Assembly (NCBI GenBank): GCA_021734805.1
Contig: JAIPIG010000015.1
Location: 1-46,079, forward strand
DNA: 46,079 bases
Direction of reading: 5' to 3'
DNA from: Simkaniaceae bacterium
GTDB lineage: Bacteria; Chlamydiota; Chlamydiia; Chlamydiales; JACRBE01
The notes beneath the pieces are model-generated. The model saw only the letters and a list, made by a program, of their open reading frames with translations, was not told the DNA's origin and searched no databases. Within the stretch, counting starts at the first letter, position 1, and each line of letters begins with the position of its first letter. Shown here piece by piece: positions 17,947-25,912 of the stretch. The translations under genes and the position numbers were made by a program.

Positions 17947-19016
17947 TCGTATCTCACGGCAATGGTTTTATATTGTTGATTAACCCAATCAAAATAGGTC
18001 TTGCTCTTCACTCTTTCTACCCAATCTAAATTATTGAGATACCATCGAATGGTTTTCCCCATCCCTTCTTCTAAAGAATGCGTCGCAACACAACCGAGCT
18101 CTTTTTTCATTTTGTCGGTATTGAGAGAGTAGCGGAAATCATGACCGGGTCGATCGGACACAAAAGTGATCAAGTTTTTATATATTTGCGGGTCCGTTTC
18201 CGTAATGTTGGCAAATTGATCGATAAGCAAGTGAAGCAAATCAATATTTGCAATCTCTTCATTCGAAGCGAGATTATAAACATGTCCATTGACCCCTTTT
18301 TCCAAAACACAGATCAAAGCCTTTGAGTGGTCATCGACAAACATCCAATCGCGTACGTTGCGGCCATTGCCATAAAGGGGAAGCGGTTTTCTCTCCATAC
18401 AATTGAGAATCATCAACGGAATAAATTTTTCCGGATATTGACAGGGGCCATAATTATTCGATGCATGGGAAATAGTTACAAACATCTCGTATGTTTCATG
18501 ATAAGCAAAAGCCAAGTGATCTGCCGCAGCCTTGGATGCCGAATAAGGAGAGCGGGGGCGATAAGGGGAATCTTCATTGAATTGTCCTTCATCTCCAAGA
18601 GAGCCGTAAACCTCATCGGTCGAGACGAGATGAAACTGGATGCGCGGCCTTTCCCTAACGAGTTCCAGTAAGCTTTGCGTCCCCAAAATATTGGTCTCTA
18701 AAAAAGTGCGCGGGCTTTGAATGCTTTTATCAACGTGCGTTTGGGCAGCAAAATGGATAATGATATCAATTTGATACTCATCATCGAGGCGTCTGAGAAG
18801 GCGGCTATCTTGCACATCGCCCTGATAGAATTGATACCGCTCATCAAAATCATAACCGCTTAAATTATCCAGATTACCGGCATAGGTGAGAAGATCTAAG
18901 TTAATAATGCGCCCTTGAAAATCGCCCTGATTGAGCAAACGGCGAATAAAACTGGATCCCATAAATCCCGCTCCACCGGTCACTAAAAGAGTCGATTGTT
19001 TTAGTTTATTTAGCAT
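17943..19016 (-). CDS. rfbB: dTDP-glucose 4,6-dehydratase RfbB
   Basis: Extended short-chain dehydrogenase of 357 residues. The NAD motif GGAGFMGS lies near the N-terminus, HFAAQTHVDKSI follows, and the catalytic STDEVYGSLG and YSASKAAADH (Tyr and Lys) are present, along with the family HASNNYGPCQYPEK and GNGRNVRDWMFVDDH. It makes dTDP-4-keto-6-deoxyglucose. Its start overlaps rfbD by 7 bases. No dTDP-glucose pyrophosphorylase (rfbA) is in this cluster. Confidence 0.95.
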   Translation of the reverse strand: MLNKLKQSTLLVTGGAGFMGSSFIRRLLNQGDFQGRIINLDLLTYAGNLDNLSGYDFDERYQFYQGDVQDSRLLRRLDDEYQIDIIIHFAAQTHVDKSIQSPRTFLETNILGTQSLLELVRERPRIQFHLVSTDEVYGSLGDEGQFNEDSPYRPRSPYSASKAAADHLAFAYHETYEMFVTISHASNNYGPCQYPEKFIPLMILNCMERKPLPLYGNGRNVRDWMFVDDHSKALICVLEKGVNGHVYNLASNEEIANIDLLHLLIDQFANITETDPQIYKNLITFVSDRPGHDFRYSLNTDKMKKELGCVATHSLEEGMGKTIRWYLNNLDWVERVKSKTYFDWVNQQYKTIAVRYE

Positions 19017-19864
19017 AATTCACCTCGCTGATGGGCATTGATGAGATAATCTCGCAGAGCCTCTCGATAATGGCGCGGACTCTCTCTCACCATCTCCTCA
19101 TATTTTTTTGTCGATAATGCCGAAAAACCGGGCCGCATTGCCTGAAAATCAAATGCTGTAGAATCAACCGGAACAATATTTTCTACTTGAAGTGGCATGT
19201 TAAGTTGCTTAGCTTCGTTGAAAATAGCAACCGCCCATTCATATCGACTTTTGACTCCACGATTTGCAAAGTGGATTAAACCTTGTGCATCGAGCAGCTC
19301 TAAACTCGCCTTTGCCAAATCACCCGCATACGTACTTGTTCCGATCTGATCATCGACAACTTTAATGTCTCGATTTTCCGACATACGTTTTAAAATTGCC
19401 GTCACAAAATTCCCCTTTCCAAAACCATAGAGCCATGAAGTGCGAATAATCAAAGCCTTTGGCAATATGTCGAGCAATCGCCACTCTCCATCCCTCTTTG
19501 TCATTCCATAGATGTTAAGGGGGTTCGATTCAGACTCCTCATCATACATGAAGTGCGACTTCCCATCAAAGACATAATCGGTTGAATAATGGATTAAATG
19601 ACAATTCGCCGCCTTTGCATGTTCGGCTAACCGCTCGACAAACCGGATATTGACCTCGATTGCCTCATCACGATCTTGTTCTGCAAGATCAACCGCCGTA
19701 TATGCAATGCAATTGATGATATGAGAGTATGCAGCAAAGTCATGTGACATAAAGGCCATGACTTCGCGGTAGCCGACCCACGTATAATCGATCCCCCGAA
19801 TCCCCATCTCACTTGCGAGATGAGATCCCAACATCGAACGTTTACCAAGCAGTAAAACTCTCAC
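19010..19864 (-). CDS. rfbD: dTDP-4-dehydrorhamnose reductase RfbD
   Basis: SDR reductase of 284 residues. Nucleotide-binding N-terminus VLLLGKRSMLGSHLA, INCIAYTAVDLAEQD, STDYVFDGK and the catalytic YGMTKRDGE are family motifs. It makes dTDP-L-rhamnose from the 4-keto intermediate. The start is a GTG at 19864 overlapping the rfbC stop (GTGA). The glycine motif reads GKRSMLGSH rather than G-x-x-G-x-L-G, a small oddity. Confidence 0.93.
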   Translation of the reverse strand: MRVLLLGKRSMLGSHLASEMGIRGIDYTWVGYREVMAFMSHDFAAYSHIINCIAYTAVDLAEQDRDEAIEVNIRFVERLAEHAKAANCHLIHYSTDYVFDGKSHFMYDEESESNPLNIYGMTKRDGEWRLLDILPKALIIRTSWLYGFGKGNFVTAILKRMSENRDIKVVDDQIGTSTYAGDLAKASLELLDAQGLIHFANRGVKSRYEWAVAIFNEAKQLNMPLQVENIVPVDSTAFDFQAMRPGFSALSTKKYEEMVRESPRHYREALRDYLINAHQRGELC

Positions 19865-20391
19865 ACCACCTCACAAAATCGGGGGCTATTGAGGTCTCGC
19901 TCAGAAAGGCTCTTCGCTTCCACAGGCCACTCGATGCCAATCTCCCGGTCGGCATAGAAAAAGCCCTTTTCGGTCTCCGGGGCATAGAGACTACTTACCT
20001 TATATTGTACATGAGCCTCTTTAGAAACGACGCAAAACCCATGCGCAAACCCTACAGGAACAAAGAGTTGATGGCGATTAGCATCATCCAGATACACCCC
20101 AATCCAACGCTTAAACGTGGGCGAATCTTTCCGAATATCGACCACCACATCATAGATCGCGCCATGATTCACACTCACAAGCTTAGCCTGCCCCGGCGTG
20201 GTCTGAAAATGCATCCCTCGAATAGTCCCCTGTTTAGAAAAGGAATAGTTGTCTTGAACAAATTCGACCCCCACTCCAAACGCGCGGTAACGCTCTCTCT
20301 GATAGCTTTCGTAAAAAAAGCCTCTTTCGTCCGTAAACACCTTAGGCTTAATTAAATAAACACCTTTTAACTCTAACTCTTCAGTCTGCAT
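19861..20391 (-). CDS. rfbC: dTDP-4-dehydrorhamnose 3,5-epimerase RfbC
   Basis: Cupin-fold epimerase of 176 residues. FVQDNYSFSKQGTIRGMHFQ is the active-site stretch with the catalytic His, and VGFAHGFCV the second metal-free cupin strand; PTFKRWIGVYLDD follows the family pattern. It is the first gene of the operon rfbC-D-B-kdsB. It starts at ATG 20391, without a strong ribosome site. The 186-base gap to the divergent orphan gene at 20578 is AT rich and must hold both promoters. Confidence 0.94.
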   Translation of the reverse strand: MQTEELELKGVYLIKPKVFTDERGFFYESYQRERYRAFGVGVEFVQDNYSFSKQGTIRGMHFQTTPGQAKLVSVNHGAIYDVVVDIRKDSPTFKRWIGVYLDDANRHQLFVPVGFAHGFCVVSKEAHVQYKVSSLYAPETEKGFFYADREIGIEWPVEAKSLSERDLNSPRFCEVV

Positions 20392-20577
20392 AGGGCACTT
20401 TTCTCTGCTGTTTTAAGCGCGCGAGTATAACTTCTTCATTAAAAAGAGACAACAATCAACTGCAAACACTTAAATAACAATGCATTATGGCATACAACTT
20501 ATTTTTGCATTTAGATGCAAAAATAACATCAAAATGTTATAATTAATATTTAATACAATAATAAGGGGATTAAAATA

Positions 20578-20991
20578 ATGAAAATCAATACAAACTGTAT
20601 TTCAATAAGTGTTGTAGATGGTAACACCTCAAAAGTTGACTACAAACAAGCAACAGGCCTCGTTGAAAAGCTATTAGTTATCATACAGAAATTTTTCGGG
20701 ATGGCTAGGACAGTGAATAGTTTACCCCGTTCTTTAGCCGGCAGATCACAGATTCATTTTACTGCGTCATTTAATAAAGAACATGGAAGCGCATTGGTTA
20801 AATTGTTTTATCAAATAATCATGGGTTCAACTCCATCTGATACTCTCAATAATAACCAGATGATTCAAAAGGTAGAAAAGCATCTTACCGATGAGTGTAA
20901 TGGGAATAGTCAAAGACAGCATTTTTATGATTCATACAAAAATATTCCCTCTGCACTAAGATCAATGTTAGAAAAAAAAGAGCATTTTTAA
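20578..20991 (+). CDS. Orphan small protein, function unknown
   Basis: A 137-residue protein with no recognised family. It is preceded by AAGGGG with reasonable spacing, which supports a real start. The sequence is Asn-, Ser- and Lys-rich, without signal peptide or membrane helix. Segments VEKLLVIIQKFFGMARTV and ALVKLFYQIIMGS look like amphipathic helices. The composition is AT richer than its neighbours and the end touches the 3' end of the convergent pgeF (4-base overlap). A taxon-restricted gene or a type III effector is possible; neither is shown by the sequence. Confidence 0.5.
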   Translation: MKINTNCISISVVDGNTSKVDYKQATGLVEKLLVIIQKFFGMARTVNSLPRSLAGRSQIHFTASFNKEHGSALVKLFYQIIMGSTPSDTLNNNQMIQKVEKHLTDECNGNSQRQHFYDSYKNIPSALRSMLEKKEHF

Positions 20992-21722
20992 TTTTTTAAT
21001 AACAGCCAACTTGCATGGCGCTTAGTGGTTTGATCGCGCCGGTAGGAATAGTAGTGCTTGGAATCGCAATGGGTGCAAGCTTGTGCACTTTCTATATTTG
21101 ATTCTAAAATCCCCTCATTCATCAGCTGCCATTTGGCAATCTCCCACAAATTAAAATAGCAGTCTTTTTCTTGAAATTTCCAAAAGCTTTGTGGAAACTC
21201 TTGTCGGTAATGGATAAATTGTGCATGATCCGGACCCAGTGATGGCGAGAGACACACGATCAAATTTTTAGGATCGACACCACAACTTATTTTCAATTTT
21301 TCCACAGTTATTTTGTAAATATTTTTCACCTGCCCTCTCCACCCACAATGCACATTTGCAATGACTTGTGTGATGGGATCATAGAAGAGAGCCGCTTGGC
21401 AATCGGCATGAAACACCATCAGCGCAACCCCTTTATGAACAGTGATAAGACCATCGCAATGATCGATTGTTGTTAAACTGTTTAAAGACTTTTGAACAAG
21501 ACTCACATGCGCTGAATGGACCTGTTTTCCTATCACGATTTGATTCAGAGAAAAATTCTCTTTAAGCCGGGCCATTCCTTTTTCAATACCGCAATGAATG
21601 GATGCATCAAAAGAACTATCCTCGGGCAGCGAGCGCAAGACAACCCCATGTTCAACCTCAGGAAAAGCGAGAAGCTTTTCAAATTGCCCTATCCTCAAAT
21701 CTTTTTTTTGCTCAATGATCAT
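20988..21722 (-). CDS. pgeF: PgeF/YfiH family protein (laccase-like, purine nucleoside phosphorylase)
   Basis: Cu-oxidase_4 (YfiH/LACC1) family protein of 244 residues. The metal-site motifs VMVFHADCQAALFYDP-like and NVHCGWRGQVKN are present, along with QVHSAHV and the C-terminal CTHCDSKHYYSYRRD. Homologues act on purine nucleosides or repair the peptidoglycan precursor by removing wrongly added serine. The start at 21722 overlaps the rsmB stop (ATGA). The frame remains open slightly further upstream, within rsmB. Confidence 0.88.
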   Translation of the reverse strand: MIIEQKKDLRIGQFEKLLAFPEVEHGVVLRSLPEDSSFDASIHCGIEKGMARLKENFSLNQIVIGKQVHSAHVSLVQKSLNSLTTIDHCDGLITVHKGVALMVFHADCQAALFYDPITQVIANVHCGWRGQVKNIYKITVEKLKISCGVDPKNLIVCLSPSLGPDHAQFIHYRQEFPQSFWKFQEKDCYFNLWEIAKWQLMNEGILESNIESAQACTHCDSKHYYSYRRDQTTKRHASWLLLKN

Positions 21723-22912
21723 GCCGACTCTAAGCACATGCCAAAACCGCCGTCTTCTCCTCCATTTAGTGAAGGGATCATATTTAACGGTGCGCCCCTT
21801 AACTTGAGCCCATGCTCCTCTGCAAAGTGGAGCAGCCCCTCGTTTTCCTCTTGAATGACGCTACATGTCATCAGCCAAATTTGCCCCTGAGAGGAGAGCA
21901 GTGCTTTTGCTCTCAGTAAAAGGGCACGCTGCAAATCAATTAACCGGTGGAACTCTAGCGCGTCGAGCCGGTATTTAGCTTCCGGTTTTTTATGCAGTAC
22001 ACCTGAGTTAGAGCAGGGGACATCTAAAATAATCAGATCAAATAGGTGATCAAGGGGATACGCTCTCCCATCGCATTCCGTGAAAGAGGCTTTGATTTTT
22101 AAACGGGCAAAATTTTCCTGCAAACGCTTGAGACGCAAGGCAGAGATATCATTGCCAATCAGTTGAGCTTGGGGATAGAGACGCGCTGCTAAAGAGAGTT
22201 TGCCTCCCGGCGATGCGCATAAATCTAAAATCGATTTGGGTTGAAAGCCCGGCTCATATAGCCCCATCATGAGGCGTATCGGTGTGATATTTTGAACATA
22301 GGCTCCCTCTAATTTCAAGAAATCGAGGAGTTGATCGCTCTGAATGAGTTCATAGACACTACATGCCTCAAAAGAAGCTATTGGTTTGAGCCCTTCTTCT
22401 TTAATAGGTTGATTAAAACGCATCATCACTTGGGGGCGATCGAGGAGCGCGCGGTATAACACCTCATCGCGCGGTAGTTTTTCTAAGATAAATGGAGGAA
22501 GGCTATATTCGAGACCGGGATCCCTCAGCGAAGTTGTCAAATCAGTTTCGGGAAGTTTGCGCAACAAGGCATTGAGAAACTTTGCCTGAAATGCCGAATA
22601 GTCCTTTGCCAAGGCAACACTCTCATCGACAATCGCATAAAGGGGAATGCTAGCCATATGCAGATGCTGATACAGCGCGAGCTTTGCAATCCAGCGCAGC
22701 GCGATCTTAATTTTGAGTGGCTTGTGTTGGTTGAGCCTCTCAAGAAGAACACCTAATTTAAGGCTATGTTTTAGCGTGCCATAAGCCATCTCTTTTGCTT
22801 GGCGCCGCTCTCTCTCATCGCCCTCCCCACAGGATGCAAAAAAATCAGCCAAGTTTCGATCTTGAAAATGAAACTCGAGAAGAGCGGATAGAGCGAGTTG
22901 TCTTGCTGTCAT
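21719..22912 (-). CDS. rsmB: 16S rRNA m5C967 methyltransferase RsmB-like
   Basis: Protein of 397 residues with an N-terminal NusB-like helical domain (about 1-130) and a C-terminal Rossmann methyltransferase. The SAM motif is LDLCASPGGKLSLAARL, the motif IV cysteine is in LDVPCSNSGVLHKKPEAKYR, and the nucleophile in MTCSVIQEENEG. The usual PCSGxG is PCSNSG here, so one glycine is displaced. It methylates cytosine 967 of 16S rRNA in other bacteria. The ribosome binding site GGGAG lies in a perfect palindrome (22915-22940) just before the start codon. Confidence 0.9.
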   Translation of the reverse strand: MTARQLALSALLEFHFQDRNLADFFASCGEGDERERRQAKEMAYGTLKHSLKLGVLLERLNQHKPLKIKIALRWIAKLALYQHLHMASIPLYAIVDESVALAKDYSAFQAKFLNALLRKLPETDLTTSLRDPGLEYSLPPFILEKLPRDEVLYRALLDRPQVMMRFNQPIKEEGLKPIASFEACSVYELIQSDQLLDFLKLEGAYVQNITPIRLMMGLYEPGFQPKSILDLCASPGGKLSLAARLYPQAQLIGNDISALRLKRLQENFARLKIKASFTECDGRAYPLDHLFDLIILDVPCSNSGVLHKKPEAKYRLDALEFHRLIDLQRALLLRAKALLSSQGQIWLMTCSVIQEENEGLLHFAEEHGLKLRGAPLNMIPSLNGGEDGGFGMCLESA

Positions 22913-22914
22913 GG

Positions 22915-22940
22915 ATTACTCCCGGTATACCGGGAGTAAT
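22915..22940. promoter_or_regulatory. 26-base perfect palindrome covering the rsmB ribosome binding site
   Basis: ATTACTCCCGGTA followed directly by its exact complement. It resembles two family 1-type ends (TACCGGGAGT) placed back to back. On the minus strand its last GGGAG lies 6 bases before the rsmB ATG and would be hidden by a hairpin, so it could control translation or bind a dimeric regulator. Confidence 0.6.
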
Positions 22941-22978
22941 GGTATAATTGTCATGATTAATAATCCACACATCACATT

Positions 22979-23002
22979 ATCTCGACTTTGTACACTTTTT
23001 GG
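22979..23002. repeat. Solo end of family 2 element
   Basis: ATCTCGACTTTGTACACTTTTTGG closely matches the left end of the family 2 copies at 27591 and 31179. No opposite end is seen nearby. It lies 5 bases beyond the TAA that closes the extended frame of the secreted protein to its right. Confidence 0.6.
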
Positions 23003-23007
23003 CGCGA

Positions 23008-23163
23008 TTATTGATTTGATGGGCAGGGACCACTTCGATTGCAAGGTGGATTCGAACGTTGTGGCGGTGGCGGTGGATTGCTGCGCATATTGGCCCGGTT
23101 CATGCCCCCTTGGCGCTCTTGCATATTGGAATTTTGCATTCCCTGACGATTGCCCATCCCTTG
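23008..23163 (-). pseudogene. In-frame low-complexity extension beyond an amber stop
   Basis: Directly after the TAG at 23164-23166 the same frame stays open for 51 codons to TAA at 23008-23010. It encodes a repetitive Gln/Asn/Met/Gly stretch (QGMGNRQGMQNSNMQ), a run of five prolines and a Cys-Pro tail. The coding look suggests the amber codon is a recent nonsense change, or read-through; the alternative is chance. Confidence 0.55.
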
Positions 23164-23490
23164 CTATTGAGGAGAAGATGGAGTGCGCGCATTTTGTATG
23201 ACCATTTCGACAGCTTCATCAGGAGTTAGACCTTTATATTTAGGGGATTTAGAAAGCAAAAGGGCAAGGGCTTCGGCCCTTTGATCCCCCGTAAAATTCC
23301 CACAAAACACCCTTTGATGTAAATCAGAGAGCTGCATTGCAAACTCTTGTTCAGCCGGAGATAGATGAGAGCAAAGAGGCGCTGAGGTTCTTTGAACGGG
23401 TAAAACATCGGGGGCTCTTGAGAGAAGATCAGAACAATAACCCGTTAATGCTAAAGCAATGATTAGTGAAGACAAGGATAACTTTTTCAT
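23164..23490 (-). CDS. Small secreted protein, function unknown
   Basis: About 108 residues. An N-terminal signal peptide (MKKLSLSSLIIALALTGYC) is clear, though the lipobox is poor because Tyr precedes the Cys. The mature part has LSPAEQEFAMQLSDLHQRVF and SPKYKGLTPDEAVEMVIQ, probably helical, resembling small periplasmic helical proteins. The start at 23490 (MKKL) is chosen because it begins the signal peptide. The frame continues after an amber stop (23164) for 51 codons, so this may be a truncated version of a 160-residue protein. Its upstream region abuts the 23513-23684 repeat. Confidence 0.6.
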   Translation of the reverse strand: MKKLSLSSLIIALALTGYCSDLLSRAPDVLPVQRTSAPLCSHLSPAEQEFAMQLSDLHQRVFCGNFTGDQRAEALALLLSKSPKYKGLTPDEAVEMVIQNARTPSSPQ

Positions 23491-23512
23491 AGCGGCACTC
23501 ATTTCGGTTATA

Positions 23513-23684
23513 TACCGCTCGCGATTCAAGAGTTGTTTTTTTTGTCGCCGGCATCCCCGCTTGGTCGATTTACCTCACCTCTGCCTATTGTCAATAGCGC
23601 ATCGGTTCGGTAAAAGGCCTTCGGCCTGATCGACCATCGGTGCGCCGGCTTCTAAAAATTCCAACTCTTGAATCACTCCCGGTA
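23513..23684. mobile_element. MITE-like element, TACCG ends and TA flanks (family 1 relative)
   Basis: A 172-base element with imperfect inverted ends of about 40 bases: TACCGCTCGCGATTCAAGAG on the left and the complement of CTCTTGAATCACTCCCGGTA on the right, each leading to GCCGGC. TA flanks both sides (23511-23512 and 23685-23686). The centre carries further hairpins, including AGGCC-TTC-GGCCT. It encodes no protein. TA-flanked ends are typical of IS630/mariner-type movement. Confidence 0.7.
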
Positions 23685-23770
23685 TATTCCTACTTATTCA
23701 TTAATTTACTTTTTTTAACAAGCTTGATACTCCTAAAAAGGATACTAAAAATATATAAATGAGGTACCTC

Positions 23771-24289
23771 ATGACTGATCGCCCCTTAGAATGTAATCAA
23801 TGTAAAAAGCAGACAAAGATTGTCTATAAGGAAGTAAAAGGGAAAGAGGTAACGGTTTCTCATGCATGTGAAGATTGCCCTGTCATCAATGCGAAACTCT
23901 ATCAGGGCAAAAAAATTAATAAAGAGACTGAGATTACCCATGAAGAGCAAAGCTTACGCTGCTGCCCCCGCTGTAACACCTCAGTCGACGCCATCACCAT
24001 GGGATGCTATATCGGTTGCTCCGAATGCTATGTCATTTTTAATGATCTTATTATTGAACAGCTGACAAAGCTCAATCGGATTAAGGATCTCCCGAAAAAA
24101 AATATCACCTACTCCACTGTCGTTCTCCATAAAGGCCGCTCACACCCTCAAGTTTCAAATGCGACATGCGATAAACTCGATGAACTCAACTTAGCCCTCG
24201 ATACTGCAGTCAAGGAAGAAAATTATGAACAAGCAGCTTGGCTTAGAGATCGAATCAATACTTTAATGGAGGAGTCAACCCATGAATAA
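23771..24289 (+). CDS. mcsA: McsA-like zinc-finger protein with UVR domain (CT676)
   Basis: About 172 residues. Four Cys pairs form treble-clef-like zinc sites: CNQC near the N-terminus, CEDC, CCPRC and CSEC, the last after MGCYIG. The C-terminal UVR motif LDELNLALDTAVKEENYEQA is followed by AAWLRDRINTL. In Firmicutes McsA activates the arginine kinase McsB and marks proteins for ClpCP. Gene order mcsA-mcsB is conserved, with an 8-base overlap. The start at 23771 has a GAGG site at proper distance; the ATG at 23759 lacks one. Confidence 0.88.
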   Translation: MTDRPLECNQCKKQTKIVYKEVKGKEVTVSHACEDCPVINAKLYQGKKINKETEITHEEQSLRCCPRCNTSVDAITMGCYIGCSECYVIFNDLIIEQLTKLNRIKDLPKKNITYSTVVLHKGRSHPQVSNATCDKLDELNLALDTAVKEENYEQAAWLRDRINTLMEESTHE

Positions 24290-25340
24290 ATATAATCTCC
24301 CTCTATCCCTACTGAAGCACACACCTTGGGACTCGAATTTAACTCCTATTTGGCCCGCCTCAACATTTATATTGCAGCGCAATCTCGCCAACATGCTTTT
24401 CCCGGAACACCTCTCCACGACGGAACTCTCTCATGTCAAAAATATCATCAGAACCGTCTTGCTCAAATCGAAAATCCTCATCAATCCGGTATTTTTAGAT
24501 GCCGATTGCCTCTCTCAAAATGATCGAGATTTTTTACACGAGCATTTTTTCACTCTACCGGAAATGAAATCTTTTGGTGCCGGGCAGGGATTTTGCATTG
24601 ATGAGACAAACTCCATCCTCATCTCAGTCAATTTTATCGATCATTTATGCATTCATATCAAAGATTCAAGTAGCAAATGGGAAGAATCGTTTCAAAAACT
24701 TATGGCACTTGATCAGGAGCTCAATTCGCTGCTTAAGTTTGCTTATTCAGAGCAATTTGGGTTCCTCACTGCCGATCCTACACAATGTGGAACGGGGCTT
24801 ATTATTGAATCGCTATTACACCTCCCCTTACTTTTGCACTTGAAAAAACCGATTGATATTATGAATCATATGGATAATGGCATCATGCTCTCGAGTTTAT
24901 CGCGCAATCTCGATTTTACGGGCGATATCGGGATGATTCAAAACATCTATACCCTAGGGATTAGTGAAGATCAAATCCTTGATCTACTCCACACAAATGC
25001 TTTAAAACTGATGCATCTCGAACGAGAGTTGCAATCCAAGCTAGTTGAAAAGCCTTCAACACAAATTAAAGATCGCATCTCTAGAGCGATCGGCTCTCTC
25101 ACAAATAATTATCAGATTGATGCGAAGGAAGCACTCTCCTCCTTAAGTCAAATTAAACTCGGTATCCAACTTGGATGGGTCACAGGTATTGATTTAAACA
25201 AAATCCATCACCTGTTCTTTCAAGTACAGCGCGCTCATTTGCTTTATGCAATGGACGCGCCTAATGATCTTTCGGAATTGAAAGAACACCGATCCTCTTT
25301 TTTAAAAGAAACACTGAAGGACCTCTCGATCACAATTTGA
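24282..25340 (+). CDS. McsB-like protein arginine kinase homologue, catalytic motifs degenerate (CT675)
   Basis: ATP-guanido kinase-type protein of 352 residues, following mcsA as mcsB does. The fold can be followed: TLGISEDQILDLLH, IKDRISRAIGSLTNNYQID and LSQIKLGIQLGWVTGIDLNKI match McsB. Key parts do not: the phosphate-binding SSRxRLARN reads STFILQRN, NEEDH reads NFIDH, CPTNVGTGLRASVM reads DPTQCGTGLIIESL, and RGxYGEG is not found. Loss of these arginines, the acidic pair and the reactive cysteine suggests no kinase activity, hence a binding or scaffold role. This is inference; family membership is firm. Confidence 0.8.
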   Translation: MNKYNLPLSLLKHTPWDSNLTPIWPASTFILQRNLANMLFPEHLSTTELSHVKNIIRTVLLKSKILINPVFLDADCLSQNDRDFLHEHFFTLPEMKSFGAGQGFCIDETNSILISVNFIDHLCIHIKDSSSKWEESFQKLMALDQELNSLLKFAYSEQFGFLTADPTQCGTGLIIESLLHLPLLLHLKKPIDIMNHMDNGIMLSSLSRNLDFTGDIGMIQNIYTLGISEDQILDLLHTNALKLMHLERELQSKLVEKPSTQIKDRISRAIGSLTNNYQIDAKEALSSLSQIKLGIQLGWVTGIDLNKIHHLFFQVQRAHLLYAMDAPNDLSELKEHRSSFLKETLKDLSITI

Positions 25341-25390
25341 CTTTGTGAAAAAAGCATTTGATCTTTTATCATCTCAATTAAATTGAATGG

Positions 25391-25891
25391 ATGAGTGATA
25401 TTGCCATGCCCTATCAACCCATTATGGGAACTTTAGGTTATATTTTATCTCCTGATCAGGAGCGCGTTTTGCTCGTGCATCGCATCGCGCGCCCAAGTGA
25501 TGATCATTTGGGGAAATATAATGGCCTCGGTGGAAAAATGGAACGCGATGAAGATATCTATACCTGCATGCGACGTGAAATTTATGAAGAAGCGGGCATT
25601 GAATGCCGCGAGATGCAACTGCGGGGCACAATTAATTGGACTAATTTTGGCCCCAAAGGTGAAGATTGGCTCGGGTTTATTTTCCTTATTACGGCATTCG
25701 AGGGAACTCCTTTTGATGAGAGCCCCGAAGGGCCTCTTGAATGGATTCCCCTCGATCAAATCTCAACCCTTCCCATGTGGGAGGGCGACCGTTACTTTCT
25801 TCCGCTCATCTTTGATCAAGACCCCCGTCCTTTTCACGGCTATATGCCGTATGATCGGGATAAACCGCTATCCTTTCAATTTTGTCGCTAA
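25391..25891 (+). CDS. Nudix hydrolase (MutT-like)
   Basis: Nudix hydrolase of 166 residues. The full Nudix box G-x5-E-x7-REUxEExGU appears as GGKMERDEDIYTCMRREIYE then EAGI. The rest (TINWTNFGPKGEDWLGFIFL, GPLEWIPLDQI) follows the 8-oxo-dGTP diphosphatase/MutT pattern. The substrate is most likely an oxidised nucleotide. Two starts are possible: ATG 25391 or, with a GGATGAG site upstream, ATG 25406. It is probably cotranscribed with the IspD-SDR gene, 21 bases downstream. Confidence 0.87.
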   Translation: MSDIAMPYQPIMGTLGYILSPDQERVLLVHRIARPSDDHLGKYNGLGGKMERDEDIYTCMRREIYEEAGIECREMQLRGTINWTNFGPKGEDWLGFIFLITAFEGTPFDESPEGPLEWIPLDQISTLPMWEGDRYFLPLIFDQDPRPFHGYMPYDRDKPLSFQFCR

Positions 25892-25912
25892 AAACTTTTA
25901 GGAAGGCGATGT

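Noticed and set aside
22911-23201. Plus-strand frame of 96 residues
   Set aside because: It is antisense to the Q/N/P-rich extension of the secreted protein and starts in a palindrome; no ribosome site.
25422-25901. Several long frames on both strands over the Nudix gene
   Set aside because: Shadows; only the frame with the complete Nudix box is coding.
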